A stretch of 64,000 nucleotides of DNA from Paraburkholderia sp. HP33-1 (GTDB taxonomy: Bacteria; Pseudomonadota; Gammaproteobacteria; Burkholderiales; Burkholderiaceae): positions 868,001 through 932,000 of the forward strand of contig NZ_JAJEJR010000001.1 of the NCBI RefSeq assembly GCF_021390595.1, given 5' to 3'. The notes beneath the pieces were generated by a model. It was not told where the DNA came from. It ran no database searches and saw only the letters and a program-made list of their open reading frames with translations. This document shows, piece after piece, positions 1 through 9,546 of the stretch. The position numbers and the translations under genes are program-made. Numbering within the stretch: position 1 is the first letter of the stretch; each line of letters starts with the position of its first letter.

Positions 1-289
1 TTTCCTGTAAGGCAATATCTATCGCTGCAATCGGTAAGAAAGTGTGCGGAGCAAGTAACCGCGCGCCCTTGCGCACCCGCCTTGTCAATCTGGACCACCG
101 CGAGACGCGTTTTCGCGCATCGGTTCAATCGGACATCAGAACGCGCGTTTTAAGCACTTCAGGACAACTGCTTCATAAGCACTGCAAATTGTTTGCAGCG
201 GTCCCTTGCGTATTGTCCGTCCGAATCTCAGCAAATTCATTCTTCGGTCTTTTTATCGGGAATTTTCCCGACATTTGGAATTACTCCGC
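1..289. other. non-coding left edge
   Basis: I find no convincing gene here; the short open frames have no family resemblance and no ribosome binding site. The right end presumably holds the leader of the downstream glycosidase gene. Confidence 0.5.
256..271. promoter_or_regulatory. inverted repeat in front of glycosidase gene
   Basis: TCGGGAA-TT-TTCCCGA is a 7-bp perfect inverted repeat with a 2-nt centre. It ends 18 nt before the chosen ATG. It may be an operator or a leader hairpin affecting translation; no regulator is identifiable nearby. Confidence 0.4.
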
Positions 290-1675
290 ATGATAAAACG
301 ACGTCAATTTCTCGGCGGCCTGACGGCCCTCAGCGCAAGTTATCTTTTGACCGCATGTGGTGGTGGCGGATCCGGAAACGCGAGCGACAAGGCTTCCGCA
401 GCTTCCGCCGCTTCCGGCGCTTCCGGCGCCAATGCTGCTTCGGCTGCTTCCAGCACCAACGGCAATACAACGCCGGTCGCGAAGGACGCGAGCGGCACCT
501 CGGCCGATGGCACCACACTGCCCGCTTCGCCGTACATCATCGACAAGACCGGCGCGAAGTGGACGCTCTCCAATGGCGTTATCTACCGCAACGGCGCGAC
601 GGTCGGCAACACGTACAACGTGTCGCTCGTGCTGTGGTACGGCGGGAGGGTCTGGCACCGCGGCACGGGCGGCCAGTTCTACGTCATTGCGGACGTCGCC
701 ACCCAGTGGCTGCCGTGCAACGATCCGCGCACCGCGATCGCACCGCCTGCCGGCATGTTCTTCGGCATGAACGGCCACAACGACTACACGTACACGCCCC
801 AACAGATCGTTTCGATCCTGAAGGCAATGGGCTGCAAAAGCTATCGTGTCGGCGTCACCAACAATGCGACGCAGTTGAACGCGGTGATTGGACTCGCGCA
901 GGCTTTTCAGGCGGCGGGCATGACCTTGCTCGTGCTGATCGACCAGGGCGTTACCGACTCATACGGCAACCTGTGGAAGGGCGAGTCGGCCGCTTATACC
1001 CAGGGGTACGTGGTAGCCCAGGCGGTCGCCAACGCACTGAAGCCGTATGGCGTGACCATTTACGAGTGCGGCAACGAGTTGACGCGGCAGAACGCCACCG
1101 TGCTCGACTTCACCACGGCGGGCACCAAGGCGGCGGACTTCAACAACGCAAACTGGCCGGTGATGCGCGGCCTGATGCGCGGGATGATCGACGGCGTGAA
1201 ATCGGTGCAGACGAACGCGAAGTGCGGCATCAATTTCTGCGTGAACGATGTCGGCGCGGCGGACGCGTTGTGGGACGGTATGCAGCCGGATGGCAGCGGC
1301 GGTTACCCGAAGGTGCGCTGGGACATCACCACGTGGCACAACTACGAGGTGTATGGCGATGTGTTCTCCCTTGGTGCGGACGGCGCGATGCCAGGCTTCG
1401 ATCTGCCGACTTATTGCAAGGCCCGGTATGGCGTGCCGTTCATCATCACCGAGTGGAATACCGGACCGGAGCAAACGGAGACCTACCGTGGGAGCTACAT
1501 CACGTCGAAGCTCGGCGAGTTCTATCAGAACCGCAAGACGCATAATATCCAGGCCGTCATGTATTACGTACTGGATAGCGGCAACGACACCTACGGCATC
1601 ATGATGAACGGTACGCCGCTCAATCCGTCGTATAGCGCGTTCACGAGCTTTACGGCTGCCCATCCGGACAACTGA
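290..1675 (+). CDS. Tat-type lipoprotein, clan GH-A glycosyl hydrolase
   Basis: A 461-aa putative secreted glycosidase. The N-terminus has a twin-arginine-like motif (KRRQFLGG) followed by a hydrophobic stretch and a lipobox ending LTAC, so it is probably exported folded and lipid-anchored. Residues about 25-70 are an Ala/Ser/Gly-rich linker. The rest looks like a TIM-barrel hydrolase: a GNE motif gives the likely acid/base Glu263, and a TEWNTG motif gives the likely nucleophile Glu388, the usual Asn-Glu and Glu arrangement of clan GH-A. I cannot assign the family (GH5 and GH39 relatives are possible) or the substrate. The start at 290 is chosen because it places the Tat motif at the N-terminus. 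It stands alone, with no neighbouring polysaccharide genes in the window. Confidence 0.75.
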   Translation: MIKRRQFLGGLTALSASYLLTACGGGGSGNASDKASAASAASGASGANAASAASSTNGNTTPVAKDASGTSADGTTLPASPYIIDKTGAKWTLSNGVIYRNGATVGNTYNVSLVLWYGGRVWHRGTGGQFYVIADVATQWLPCNDPRTAIAPPAGMFFGMNGHNDYTYTPQQIVSILKAMGCKSYRVGVTNNATQLNAVIGLAQAFQAAGMTLLVLIDQGVTDSYGNLWKGESAAYTQGYVVAQAVANALKPYGVTIYECGNELTRQNATVLDFTTAGTKAADFNNANWPVMRGLMRGMIDGVKSVQTNAKCGINFCVNDVGAADALWDGMQPDGSGGYPKVRWDITTWHNYEVYGDVFSLGADGAMPGFDLPTYCKARYGVPFIITEWNTGPEQTETYRGSYITSKLGEFYQNRKTHNIQAVMYYVLDSGNDTYGIMMNGTPLNPSYSAFTSFTAAHPDN

Positions 1676-2087
1676 CCCGCGGATATCGACGTAAGCGGTT
1701 CCGCCCGTTCGTAGTCGATGCCGCCCGGTGTGACGGGCAGTACAGCGGCGCCCGACCCTTCCTTCAGAGTATCGAGGTGAGGGGAGGGCGCCTGATCTCA
1801 TCCGAAACTCCTCCATCACCTTTAGTTCGGAAAACTGAGCGATTCAGGTGTCCGGCTCGACGCACCGTCGGACCTTTTCGCCGTGATTCGGGTGCGCTGC
1901 GCCACCAGCTTCAATAGCGCCACCGCCGCTTCCCGCGCACCGCTTCAGCCGGTTTGCGCGGGGTCCATCGACGATCCTCTGTACAATTGCCCGAAATCGC
2001 CCGATCAAGCGGCGGTTGCGGGCCGCCGGGCTTTCGGGCGCGGCGGGTCATCTCGCACTTGACCCGCGACTTACATCGACTGAATTC
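1676..2087. other. intergenic region before map
   Basis: No gene seen. It holds a weak hairpin near 1723-1738 (GCCCG...CGGGC) that may end the glycosidase transcript. A TACAAT hexamer at 1982-1987 could be a -10 element for map, but I see no good -35 partner. Confidence 0.4.
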
Positions 2088-2873
2088 ATGGCCATTACCT
2101 ACAAGACCCCCGACGATATCGCGAGGCTGCGCATCGCCGGCCGCCTCGCAGCCGATGTGCTGGCAATGATCGGCGAGCACGTCAAGGCAGGCGTCTCCAC
2201 CGACGACCTCGACGCGCTGTGCAACGACTACATCGTCCACACGCAGAAAGCGATTCCGGCCAACGTCGGCTATCTGGGCTTTCCGAAGACCGTCTGCACG
2301 TCGGTCAACCATGTCGTGTGTCACGGCATCCCGAATCGCAACGAGATTCTGAAAGACGGCGACATCGTCAATATCGACGTCGCCATCATCAAGGACGGCT
2401 ATTTCGGCGACACGAGCCGCATGTACTGCGTCGGCCAGCCGAGCACGGTCGCGCGTGCGCTGATCGACACGACCTACGAGGCGATGGTGGCCGGCATCCG
2501 CGAGGTGAAGCCGGGCGCGACGCTCGGCGACGTCGGCCATGCAATCCAGAAGATCGCGCAGCGCGAGGGCTTCTCGATCGTGCGCGACTACTGCGGGCAC
2601 GGCATCGGCAAGGTCTATCACGAGGATCCGCAGGTGCTGCACTACGGTCAGCCGGGGCAGGGCGTGCGTCTGAAGCCGGGCATGGTCTTCACGATCGAGC
2701 CGATGATCAACGCGGGCCGCGCCGGCACGTCGGTGCAGCGCGATGGCTGGACCGTGATCACGAAGGACCGCTCGCTTTCGGCGCAATGGGAGCACATGGT
2801 TGCCGTGACTGACGACGGCTATGAACTGCTGACGCCGTGGCCTGACGGCACCGGCCATTACGAGGCGCCTTGA
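2088..2873 (+). CDS. map: methionine aminopeptidase, type I
   Basis: A 261-aa cytoplasmic metallopeptidase that removes the initiator methionine from nascent proteins. The length and the full run of type I motifs fit: the HGIPN segment, the metal-binding Asp in VNIDVAIIKDG and in YFGDTSR, the GHGIGKVYHEDP block with a metal-binding His, the FTIEPM Glu and the terminal WEHMVAVT Glu. The start at 2088 matches family N-termini. In many beta-proteobacteria the principal map gene lies near rpsB; here it lies alone next to a GNAT gene and minCDE, so it may be a second copy, which cannot be judged from this window. Confidence 0.95.
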   Translation: MAITYKTPDDIARLRIAGRLAADVLAMIGEHVKAGVSTDDLDALCNDYIVHTQKAIPANVGYLGFPKTVCTSVNHVVCHGIPNRNEILKDGDIVNIDVAIIKDGYFGDTSRMYCVGQPSTVARALIDTTYEAMVAGIREVKPGATLGDVGHAIQKIAQREGFSIVRDYCGHGIGKVYHEDPQVLHYGQPGQGVRLKPGMVFTIEPMINAGRAGTSVQRDGWTVITKDRSLSAQWEHMVAVTDDGYELLTPWPDGTGHYEAP

Positions 2874-2964
2874 CCGCGCCCGCCCAATCTGGTCAATAAT
2901 GAATTGACTCGCCGGCCGGTTCGGTTAAAGCTACGCGTTAGGGTTTCAAGGGGTTTTCGTCTGC

Positions 2965-3498
2965 ATGAGTCCGTCATTGACCGTTCACCGCATCACTGCT
3001 GATCAGGGCGCCGTTTTTCGCGAACTCCGCACTGCATCGTTGCGGGAGGCGCCGTATGCCTTCGGCGCGACACTCGAAGAGGCGTTGTCGGCCGATGCCG
3101 CCAGTTTCGACGCGACCGCGGCGGATCATGCGGTTTCGCAGTCCGTCGGTACTTTCATCCTGTACACCGAGGGCCATCCGGCCGGCCTGATCGAGGCGCA
3201 TTTCGACGACACCGCGGCGCGCCGCGCGTTCGTCTGCGAATTGTGGGTGGCGCCGGCCGTGCGTCATCTGCGCGGCGGCGAGCTGCTCGTCGACACCGCG
3301 AGCAACTGGCTCGCGAATGCGGGCGCTACCGAAATCTACGCGTGGGTCGCCGACGCGAACCGCAACGCGATGCGCTTTTACGAGGCGCTCGGCTTTGGCT
3401 CGACCGGCGAGCACCGGCGCGTCGAGCGCGCGCCCGAGCAGATCGAAAGTCTGCTGGTGCGGCACGTGCCGACCACCTCGCAGGTGTTTCAACAGTGA
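2965..3498 (+). CDS. GNAT family N-acetyltransferase
   Basis: A 177-aa cytoplasmic acetyltransferase of the GNAT fold. The central part (RRAFVCELWVAPAVRHLRGGELLVDTA) matches the beta4-alpha3 region, although the usual RGxGxG/A acetyl-CoA loop appears as HLRGGEL. The later YAWVADANRNAMRFYEALGF segment is the typical motif B end of the family (N..A..FYE.LGF). The acceptor cannot be predicted. It is 91 nt downstream of map on the same strand and could share its transcript. Confidence 0.85.
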   Translation: MSPSLTVHRITADQGAVFRELRTASLREAPYAFGATLEEALSADAASFDATAADHAVSQSVGTFILYTEGHPAGLIEAHFDDTAARRAFVCELWVAPAVRHLRGGELLVDTASNWLANAGATEIYAWVADANRNAMRFYEALGFGSTGEHRRVERAPEQIESLLVRHVPTTSQVFQQ

Positions 3499-3708
3499 TC
3501 CCGCCAGCGGCGCACCGCTCGCGCCGCTCGTCTTCGCCGTCCCTTCATCACGGTCTTTTTCCCGCCAGCAGTTCTTTCGTACCGTCGCGCGTCGATCGCA
3601 CCGACGAGACGCGTTGCGCCCGCACGCGCGAGCACCGATTCTCCCGGTAAAAAAAGTGGCCGCGCGCGTGTACGCCTGTAAAATACGCAAAATTTTTTGC
3701 CGAACGCT

Positions 3709-4554
3709 ATGTCGCCCAAGAAATCGCCCTTTTTCGAACTGCGCAGCGGCTCTGTCGACACGCTGATGTTCGTGGTCAAAACGACCGACCTCGATGCGAT
3801 GCGTGCCGAACTGACGCGGCGCTTCGAGGCGACCCCCGAATTCTTCGCTAACGACGTCGTCGCGATCGACGTGCGACGACTCGCCGGCGACGAACGCGTG
3901 CCGCTTGCCGACATCGCGCAACTGCTCGACAGCGTGCGCATGCGTCCGGTCGGCGTGGTCGCAAACGCGGAGCAGGCGTGGGCGGCGGAGTCGGGATTGC
4001 CAATGCTCGAAGCGCGCGACCGCCGCGCTGCGACGGCGAAGCAGGCCGATGAGGGCGGCACCCCGGCAGACACGGCAACGAACTCGGCAGCCCCGGCAGC
4101 AACGGCCACCGCATCGACGGCCGCCGCATCCACGGCAACCAGTACGGCCGAGAACACGGCCGCCCCCACCTCCGTGGAACCCACCCCCGCCGCCGAACCG
4201 GTACGCCTCGCCACCTCGCCGCAAACGATGGTGGTCGACAAGCCACTGCGCTCGGGCCAGCGCATTTACGCAAAAGGCGATCTGGTCGTGCTCGGTCTCG
4301 TCAGCTATGGCGCCGAGGTGATCGCGGAAGGCAACATCCATATTTACGCGCCGCTGCGCGGCCGGGCGTTGGCCGGCGTGCAGGGCAATCACGACGCGCG
4401 CATCTTCTGCACGTGTCTCGAACCGGAACTGATCTCAATCGCGGGCATCTATCGAACGACAGAGAATCCGCTGCCGGCCGACGTGCTCGGCAAGCCGGTG
4501 CAGATCTGGCTCGAAGAAGAAAAACTGATGATCGAACCGCTGCGGCTCACGTAA
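3709..4554 (+). CDS. minC: septum site-determining protein MinC
   Basis: A 281-aa inhibitor of FtsZ polymerisation that keeps division at mid-cell, recruited to the membrane by MinD. The N-terminal MinC_N domain is followed by a long Ala/Thr/Pro-rich linker (about residues 115-170), then the beta-helical C-terminal domain with [14 protein letters not shown] and [17 protein letters not shown]. The long low-complexity linker explains why it is larger than E. coli MinC. The start at 3709 is chosen over one 12 nt upstream because [12 protein letters not shown] matches Burkholderia MinC N-termini. It is first in minC-minD-minE. Confidence 0.95.
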   Translation: MSPKKSPFFELRSGSVDTLMFVVKTTDLDAMRAELTRRFEATPEFFANDVVAIDVRRLAGDERVPLADIAQLLDSVRMRPVGVVANAEQAWAAESGLPMLEARDRRAATAKQADEGGTPADTATNSAAPAATATASTAAASTATSTAENTAAPTSVEPTPAAEPVRLATSPQTMVVDKPLRSGQRIYAKGDLVVLGLVSYGAEVIAEGNIHIYAPLRGRALAGVQGNHDARIFCTCLEPELISIAGIYRTTENPLPADVLGKPVQIWLEEEKLMIEPLRLT

Positions 4555-4608
4555 AGCGCCGCGAGCCGCGCACCAATTGACGCATTTGACGAACACAAGG
4601 TAAGGGTA

Positions 4609-5424
4609 ATGGCAAAAATCATTGTGGTGACTTCGGGCAAGGGTGGCGTGGGCAAGACGACCACGAGCGCGAGCTTTGCGTCGGCCCTCGCGCTGCGCGG
4701 CAGCAAGACCGCCGTGATCGACTTCGACGTCGGTCTGCGTAACCTCGACCTCATCATGGGCTGCGAGCGCCGTGTCGTGTACGACCTGATCAACGTGATC
4801 CAGGGCGAAGCGAATCTGAACCAGGCGCTGATCAAAGACAAGAAATGCGAGAACCTGTTCATCCTGCCCGCGTCGCAAACGCGTGATAAGGACGCTCTGA
4901 CGATGGAAGGCGTCGAGAAGGTCATCAACGATCTGATCGCGATGGACTTCGAATACATCGTCTGCGATTCGCCGGCCGGTATCGAGTCGGGCGCGTTGCT
5001 TGCCATGCACTTCGCCGACGAGGCGCTGATCGTGACGAACCCGGAAGTGTCGTCGGTGCGCGATTCCGACCGCATTCTCGGCATCCTGTCGTCGAAGACC
5101 AAGCGCGCGATCGAAAGCAAGGAGCCGATCAAGGAACACCTGCTGATCACTCGCTACAACCCGAAGCGCGTCAGCGAAGGCGAAATGCTGTCGCTCACCG
5201 ACATCCAGGAAATTCTGCGCATCGACCTGATCGGCGTGATTCCTGAATCGGAAGCGGTGCTGCACGCGTCGAACCAGGGTCTGCCGGCCGTGCATCTGGA
5301 CGGCACCGACGTGGCCGAAGCCTATAAGGACGTCGTGTCGCGTTTCCTCGGCGAGCAGAAATCGCTTCGCTTTGTCGATTACCAGAAGCCCGGGCTGCTG
5401 CAGCGCCTCTTCGGCACCAAGTAA
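4609..5424 (+). CDS. minD: septum site-determining ATPase MinD
   Basis: A 271-aa membrane-associated ATPase that activates MinC and oscillates between poles with MinE. The deviant Walker A motif GKGGVGKTT is at residues 10-18. The DFDVGLRNLDLIMG and DSPAGIESGA blocks are diagnostic, and the C-terminal KPGLLQRLFG is the amphipathic membrane-targeting helix. It lies 54 nt after minC and 15 nt before minE, consistent with one operon. Confidence 0.98.
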   Translation: MAKIIVVTSGKGGVGKTTTSASFASALALRGSKTAVIDFDVGLRNLDLIMGCERRVVYDLINVIQGEANLNQALIKDKKCENLFILPASQTRDKDALTMEGVEKVINDLIAMDFEYIVCDSPAGIESGALLAMHFADEALIVTNPEVSSVRDSDRILGILSSKTKRAIESKEPIKEHLLITRYNPKRVSEGEMLSLTDIQEILRIDLIGVIPESEAVLHASNQGLPAVHLDGTDVAEAYKDVVSRFLGEQKSLRFVDYQKPGLLQRLFGTK

Positions 5425-5439
5425 GGGGGGGCGCACGTA

Positions 5440-5694
5440 ATGTCGATTCTTTCGTTTTTGCTGGGCGAGAAAAAGAAGTCCGCGTCGGTAGCGAAGGAAC
5501 GCCTGCAGTTGATCATCGCGCACGAGCGCGCCGGCGGCCATGCGCCCGCCGATTATCTGCCTGCGTTGCAACGCGAACTGGTGGCCGTGATCTCGAAGTA
5601 CGTGAAGATTTCCGATGACGATATTCGCGTGAGTCTCGAGCGTCAGGACGATCTCGAGGTGCTCGAAGTCAAGATCGAAATACCGCAGGCCTGA
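5440..5694 (+). CDS. minE: cell division topological specificity factor MinE
   Basis: An 84-aa protein that stimulates MinD ATPase and drives pole-to-pole oscillation. The N-terminal MSILSFLLG segment is the membrane-targeting sequence, followed by the anti-MinCD helix ([13 protein letters not shown]) and the topological specificity domain ([18 protein letters not shown]). It is the last gene of the operon. Confidence 0.97.
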   Translation: MSILSFLLGEKKKSASVAKERLQLIIAHERAGGHAPADYLPALQRELVAVISKYVKISDDDIRVSLERQDDLEVLEVKIEIPQA

Positions 5695-5702
5695 GCTTCG
5701 GA

Positions 5703-5723
5703 TGGACCGCCGGCTGCGCGGTC
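5703..5723 (+). terminator. possible hairpin after minE
   Basis: GGACCGC...GCGGTCC forms a 7-bp stem 9 nt after the minE stop. There is no T-run, so it is only a candidate end of the min operon transcript. Confidence 0.3.
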
Positions 5724-5977
5724 CCGCCTGTGCGTTCCCTATCGCATCACATGCAGGACGTCGCATCGCGTCGTGTTGGGTCAACGCGATGTCGTGCGAC
5801 GGTCGGCTCTTTCTCCAGCTTCTGCCCGAAGCCACCTCTCCCGCGCTCGACATTTCCCCGTCGAAATAAACCGTTGCACATCAGCATGTGCCGTTACACG
5901 CGGATCGTCAGCGTCGCGTCGCCCTCGCGCATTAAACCGGTAACGCCGCATCCGGCGTTCAACCTAAGAGGGAAATC

Positions 5978-6289
5978 ATGAACAGATCCTTTCGCCTGCT
6001 GCTGGCCAACACCGTTCTGATCGCCGCCGGCGCCGCCGCGATGGCTTCGGCTTCGGCCGCGGAAGTCGTCATCGTCGCGCCGTCCGCGCCGCCCGTGGAG
6101 CGCTTCGAAGCGGTGCCCGCGCCGCGCGTCGGCTACGTGTGGGATCACGGTCACTGGCGTTGGGATCATGGCCGCTACGTATGGGTCGCTGGACACTGGC
6201 AGGCCGAGCGTGTCGGCTATCACTGGATGCCGGGTCACTGGATCGAGCATGGCCCGAACTATCGCTGGGTGCCGGGACACTGGGCTTGA
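5978..6289 (+). CDS. secreted YXWGXW-repeat protein
   Basis: A 103-aa small exported protein. A signal peptide (about residues 1-27, ending ASASA) precedes a Trp/His/Gly-rich region with repeated units of the form Y-x-W-x-x-G-H-W (YVWDHGHW, YVWVAGHW, YHWMPGHW, YRWVPGHW). This matches the YXWGXW repeat family (BcpO-related), common in Burkholderia and of unknown function; surface or metal-binding roles are only guesses. A good AGAGGGAAATC ribosome binding region precedes the ATG. Confidence 0.8.
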   Translation: MNRSFRLLLANTVLIAAGAAAMASASAAEVVIVAPSAPPVERFEAVPAPRVGYVWDHGHWRWDHGRYVWVAGHWQAERVGYHWMPGHWIEHGPNYRWVPGHWA

Positions 6290-6368
6290 TATCGTGATCA
6301 ACGACGTGATGACGTCGGGTAACGCGCGGCGCGCAGCGGTCGATATCGCGCGCGCCCCGCGTGGTCAT

Positions 6369-7811
6369 CTACTGACGCGGTGAGTCGGACGTATCCGCCG
6401 CGTCATCCTCTGCGGTGTTGTCGACGGATGGCTCGCCGTCGATGCTCCCGGCCTCAGCCTGCGGCACCTCGACCTCGGGCACTTCCGGCACCGGCGCGGG
6501 CGCCGGCTGCGGCAGCGGCGCCATGTAGCGTTGGGCGAGCGACTCATAGAGTGGCGGGGTGAACAGGCGCGACACCCGACTCGCAATCAACGCAGTGGCC
6601 ATCAGCGAAATCACGAGTGCGTGGCCGTCGATCATCTCCATCACGATCACGAAGGACGTGATCGGCGACTGCGTGACGGCGGCCAGATAGCCGACCATCG
6701 CGAGCGCGATCAGCATCGGCAATTGCATCGAATCGAACACCATGTGCAGCAGATTGCCGAAGCCCGCGCCGATCGACAGCGACGGCGCGAAGATACCGCC
6801 CGGAATACCGGGCAGGTACGAGCCGATCATCGCGATCATCTTCAGAAACGGATAGAACACCGACAGCTGCTCGTGTCCTTCGAGCAGGCCGCGCGCCTCC
6901 GTATAGCCGCTGCCGAACGTCGTGCCGCCCGAGACCACGCCGACCACCGCGATCGCGAACCCGCACAGCGCGGCAAACACGACCGGCCGCTCGCCATGAA
7001 GCTGGCGCAGCGGCGCCGGAATCCAGCGCGCGGTGTTGAGCAGCAGCCAGCCGAATATGCCGCCCGCGATCCCCGTGAGGATCGCGGTAAGCAGCACCGC
7101 GACGGCGAGCAGGTCGGGGAAATGCGCGCCGATCTGGATCGTGCCGAAATAGGTGTAGTTGCCGTTCAGGCCCAGCGCGACGACGCCCGCGATGATGATC
7201 GCCGTGATCAGCACGCCGCTCGTGCGCGCCTCGAAGCTGCGCGTCAATTCCTCGATCGCGAACACGACGCCCGCCAGCGGCGTATTGAACGCGGCTGATA
7301 AACCCGCGGCCGCGCCCGCCAGCGCGAGCTGCCGTTCAATGTGCGCATTCGAGCGCGGATAGAGCCGGCGCAGATTGAACATCAGCGCGGCGCCGACCTG
7401 CACGGTCGGTCCTTCGCGGCCGATCGTGAAGCCACCGAGAATCGCGAGAAATGACACGCCGATCTTGCCGACCAGGATCCGGAGCGACAGCAGCCGCGTG
7501 CCGTACGCGCGCGGCTTGCTGTGCAGCGTCGCGATCACCTGCGGAATGCCGCTGCCCTCGGCGCCGCGAAAGAACGTGCGCGTGAGCCATACCGCAAGTG
7601 CGCCGACCGCGGGCGTGATCACGAGCGGCGCCCACACGTGTTGTCGCAGCACGCCGAGAAACTCGGCGTAACCCCAATCGATCAGACGCGCATAGAGCAC
7701 CGCGACGAGACCGACGGCGATCGCGCCGAGCCAGAACACGCCGTATTGCCGCCACAGGCGTTTCGCGCGACGCATAACGGCGGGAGAACGGGAAAGGGAT
7801 GGCTGGGACAT
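6369..7811 (-). CDS. ClC-family chloride channel/antiporter
   Basis: A 480-aa inner-membrane protein of the ClC family, probably a H+/Cl- exchanger. The three anion-pathway signatures are present: GSGIPQ, GREGP (with the gating glutamate) and GGIFAPS. The membrane core is complete at normal family length. The C-terminus has a Pro/Glu/Val-rich acidic tail (about residues 430-480) with no CBS domains, unlike many ClC proteins. It is transcribed away from waaC. The antiporter versus channel distinction rests on family knowledge and was not tested. Confidence 0.93.
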   Translation of the reverse strand: MSQPSLSRSPAVMRRAKRLWRQYGVFWLGAIAVGLVAVLYARLIDWGYAEFLGVLRQHVWAPLVITPAVGALAVWLTRTFFRGAEGSGIPQVIATLHSKPRAYGTRLLSLRILVGKIGVSFLAILGGFTIGREGPTVQVGAALMFNLRRLYPRSNAHIERQLALAGAAAGLSAAFNTPLAGVVFAIEELTRSFEARTSGVLITAIIIAGVVALGLNGNYTYFGTIQIGAHFPDLLAVAVLLTAILTGIAGGIFGWLLLNTARWIPAPLRQLHGERPVVFAALCGFAIAVVGVVSGGTTFGSGYTEARGLLEGHEQLSVFYPFLKMIAMIGSYLPGIPGGIFAPSLSIGAGFGNLLHMVFDSMQLPMLIALAMVGYLAAVTQSPITSFVIVMEMIDGHALVISLMATALIASRVSRLFTPPLYESLAQRYMAPLPQPAPAPVPEVPEVEVPQAEAGSIDGEPSVDNTAEDDAADTSDSPRQ

Positions 7812-8028
7812 GAGTCAGGTGGGTGCAAAGCGCCAAGTATAAAACGTGCGGGGCCGGCCAGAATGCGTGAAAGGATTTTGAAATAATGAGGGCGAATTTC
7901 AGATAGGCTCAGTTCTTCTCTGTAACGTGCCGTATTGAGCACCGGACCGCACGCGACGCCCATTTGACTTGGATCGGTAAAATCGTCAGCTAAAATAAGT
8001 TCAATTTCGAACAACGAACAGACCCTCA

Positions 8029-9033
8029 ATGAAGCGAATCCTTATCGTCAAGGTCACTTCACTAGGCGATATCGTGCAGGCGTTGCCAGTGGTCGCCGAT
8101 ATCAAACGCGCGTTTCCTGGCGTTCAGGTGGATTGGGCGGCGGACGAAGCATTTGCGGAGCTCCTGCGCTGGAGCAAGGGTGTCGATCGCGTGCTGTGCG
8201 CGCCACTGCGCCGCTTCAAGAAGGCGCGCCGCTGGAGTGATCTGAAGGCGATCTTTGCATCGATCTGCGAGCTTCGCGCGTATCGCTACGACTACATCAT
8301 CGACATTCACGGCGTCTACAAGAGCGCAATCATCGCCTTCCTCGCGCGCTCTTCACGGCGCATCGGCTATCAATCCCAGGATCTTGGCGAGCGCGGCGCC
8401 GCGTTCGCGTACACCGGGCGTTTCGGCCCACGTCCGCAAGGTAGCGCGTGGCACGGCATGCGCCTCAGCGCTGGCGAGGCGCTCGGCTACGAAGTAGAAG
8501 GGCCGCCCGTCTACGACCTGCAGTTGCCCGAGCCCATCATGCGACCGCTCGTGGCGCAGGAAGCGCCGGTGGCGGCATTCTTTCACGCGACTTCGAAAGA
8601 CGAGAAGAAATGGCCGCTCGCGCACTGGGTGGCGGTGGGGCGCGAGCTGCGCGAGCGCGGCTTTCGGGTGGTGCTGCCGTGGGGTTCGGCCGATGAGCGT
8701 GCTGCGGCCGAGCAGATCGCCGCGCAGGTGCCCGGCGCGACCGTGCTGCCGCAAATGAACGTGACCGAAGTCGCACAGATGATCGACAACTGTGCACTCG
8801 TGGTTGGTGCCGACACCGGCTTCGTGCACCTCGCGCATGCGCTGCAGAAGCGCACCGTGATGATCTTCGTCGCGACGTCGCCGTCGCATTGCGGCGTCGA
8901 GGCGCCGTATCGTTCGACCTCGATCGGCGACGGCCACTCGGTACCGTCCGTCAGCGCGGCGCTCGAAGCGATCGACTACGTGCAAGCGTCAGAGCCGGAG
9001 CTCGCGATGCACCACAGGTCGGCCGCCGCCTGA
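8029..9033 (+). CDS. waaC: lipopolysaccharide heptosyltransferase I
   Basis: A 334-aa cytoplasmic-face glycosyltransferase (GT9) that adds the first L-glycero-D-manno-heptose to Kdo2-lipid A in LPS core synthesis. The N-terminal MKRILIVKVTSLGDIVQALPVV with the catalytic-region Asp, the FFHATSKDEKKWPLAHW nucleotide-sugar loop and the VGADTGFVHLAHAL motif are typical. Length fits the family. No other LPS core genes adjoin it here. The upstream divergent region is AT-rich (TAAAAT-type hexamers near 7977-7996) and may hold its promoter. Confidence 0.93.
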   Translation: MKRILIVKVTSLGDIVQALPVVADIKRAFPGVQVDWAADEAFAELLRWSKGVDRVLCAPLRRFKKARRWSDLKAIFASICELRAYRYDYIIDIHGVYKSAIIAFLARSSRRIGYQSQDLGERGAAFAYTGRFGPRPQGSAWHGMRLSAGEALGYEVEGPPVYDLQLPEPIMRPLVAQEAPVAAFFHATSKDEKKWPLAHWVAVGRELRERGFRVVLPWGSADERAAAEQIAAQVPGATVLPQMNVTEVAQMIDNCALVVGADTGFVHLAHALQKRTVMIFVATSPSHCGVEAPYRSTSIGDGHSVPSVSAALEAIDYVQASEPELAMHHRSAAA

Positions 9034-9546
9034 GCACGTCCGCGCGATCGTTTGGGTCAAAGAAAAAAGCGCGACGCGTAGTTCGCCCTCGCGGGCGGAG
9101 ACTGCGTCGCCGCGCCTCAAAGATCGCCCGTGTCGGGGAACAGCGGGCGAAGAGGAATCGATTACACGCCTGTTAAAACTGTCGCTTTTCGTTGAGCGCT
9201 GAAGCGTCCGATGCGCGGGTAGCAAGGGCGTCGCGTTGGCGTGTCGCCGGGCGTCGATGCCCGCCCGGCGCGCCTGAAGCCGCTCCTTTGCGCCGACGCC
9301 AGCGCGGCCAGCAAGGCTTCTATCGCGACAGGACGCTCAACGAAGTATAGGCGGTGATTCCCGCCATGTTGGCGCGATCCGGCGAGAGCGCTGCGTGCCA
9401 ACCAAACGCGTCGATCCGGCACGTCGATCCTGTAACAGCCCAGTGATCTTCACTTACAAATGGCAACGTTCGACGCACGGCGCATCGTGTTCAATCGGGT
9501 CATTCGGGGTTTGCGCTCGAATCAATCTGACTCGATGGAGAACAAC
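9034..9546. other. 513-nt gene-free region after waaC
   Basis: No protein-coding gene supported. It contains a structured block at 9063-9149 (two hairpins, one with a T-run on the minus strand), described separately. The remaining sequence towards 9546 shows no recognisable feature apart from the leader of the small lipoprotein gene. Confidence 0.45.
9063..9110 (-). terminator. rho-independent terminator on the minus strand without an obvious gene
   Basis: Read on the minus strand, GCGACGC pairs with GCGTCGC around an inner CGCCC-GCGA-GGGCG hairpin and is followed by GC and six Ts (9068-9063). Just upstream on the same strand, 9149-9125 forms a second hairpin (CGCCCG/CGGGCG). No minus-strand gene lies within the next kilobase, so it may end a small RNA, or act as a symmetric end for waaC without a T-run. 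Confidence 0.45.
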
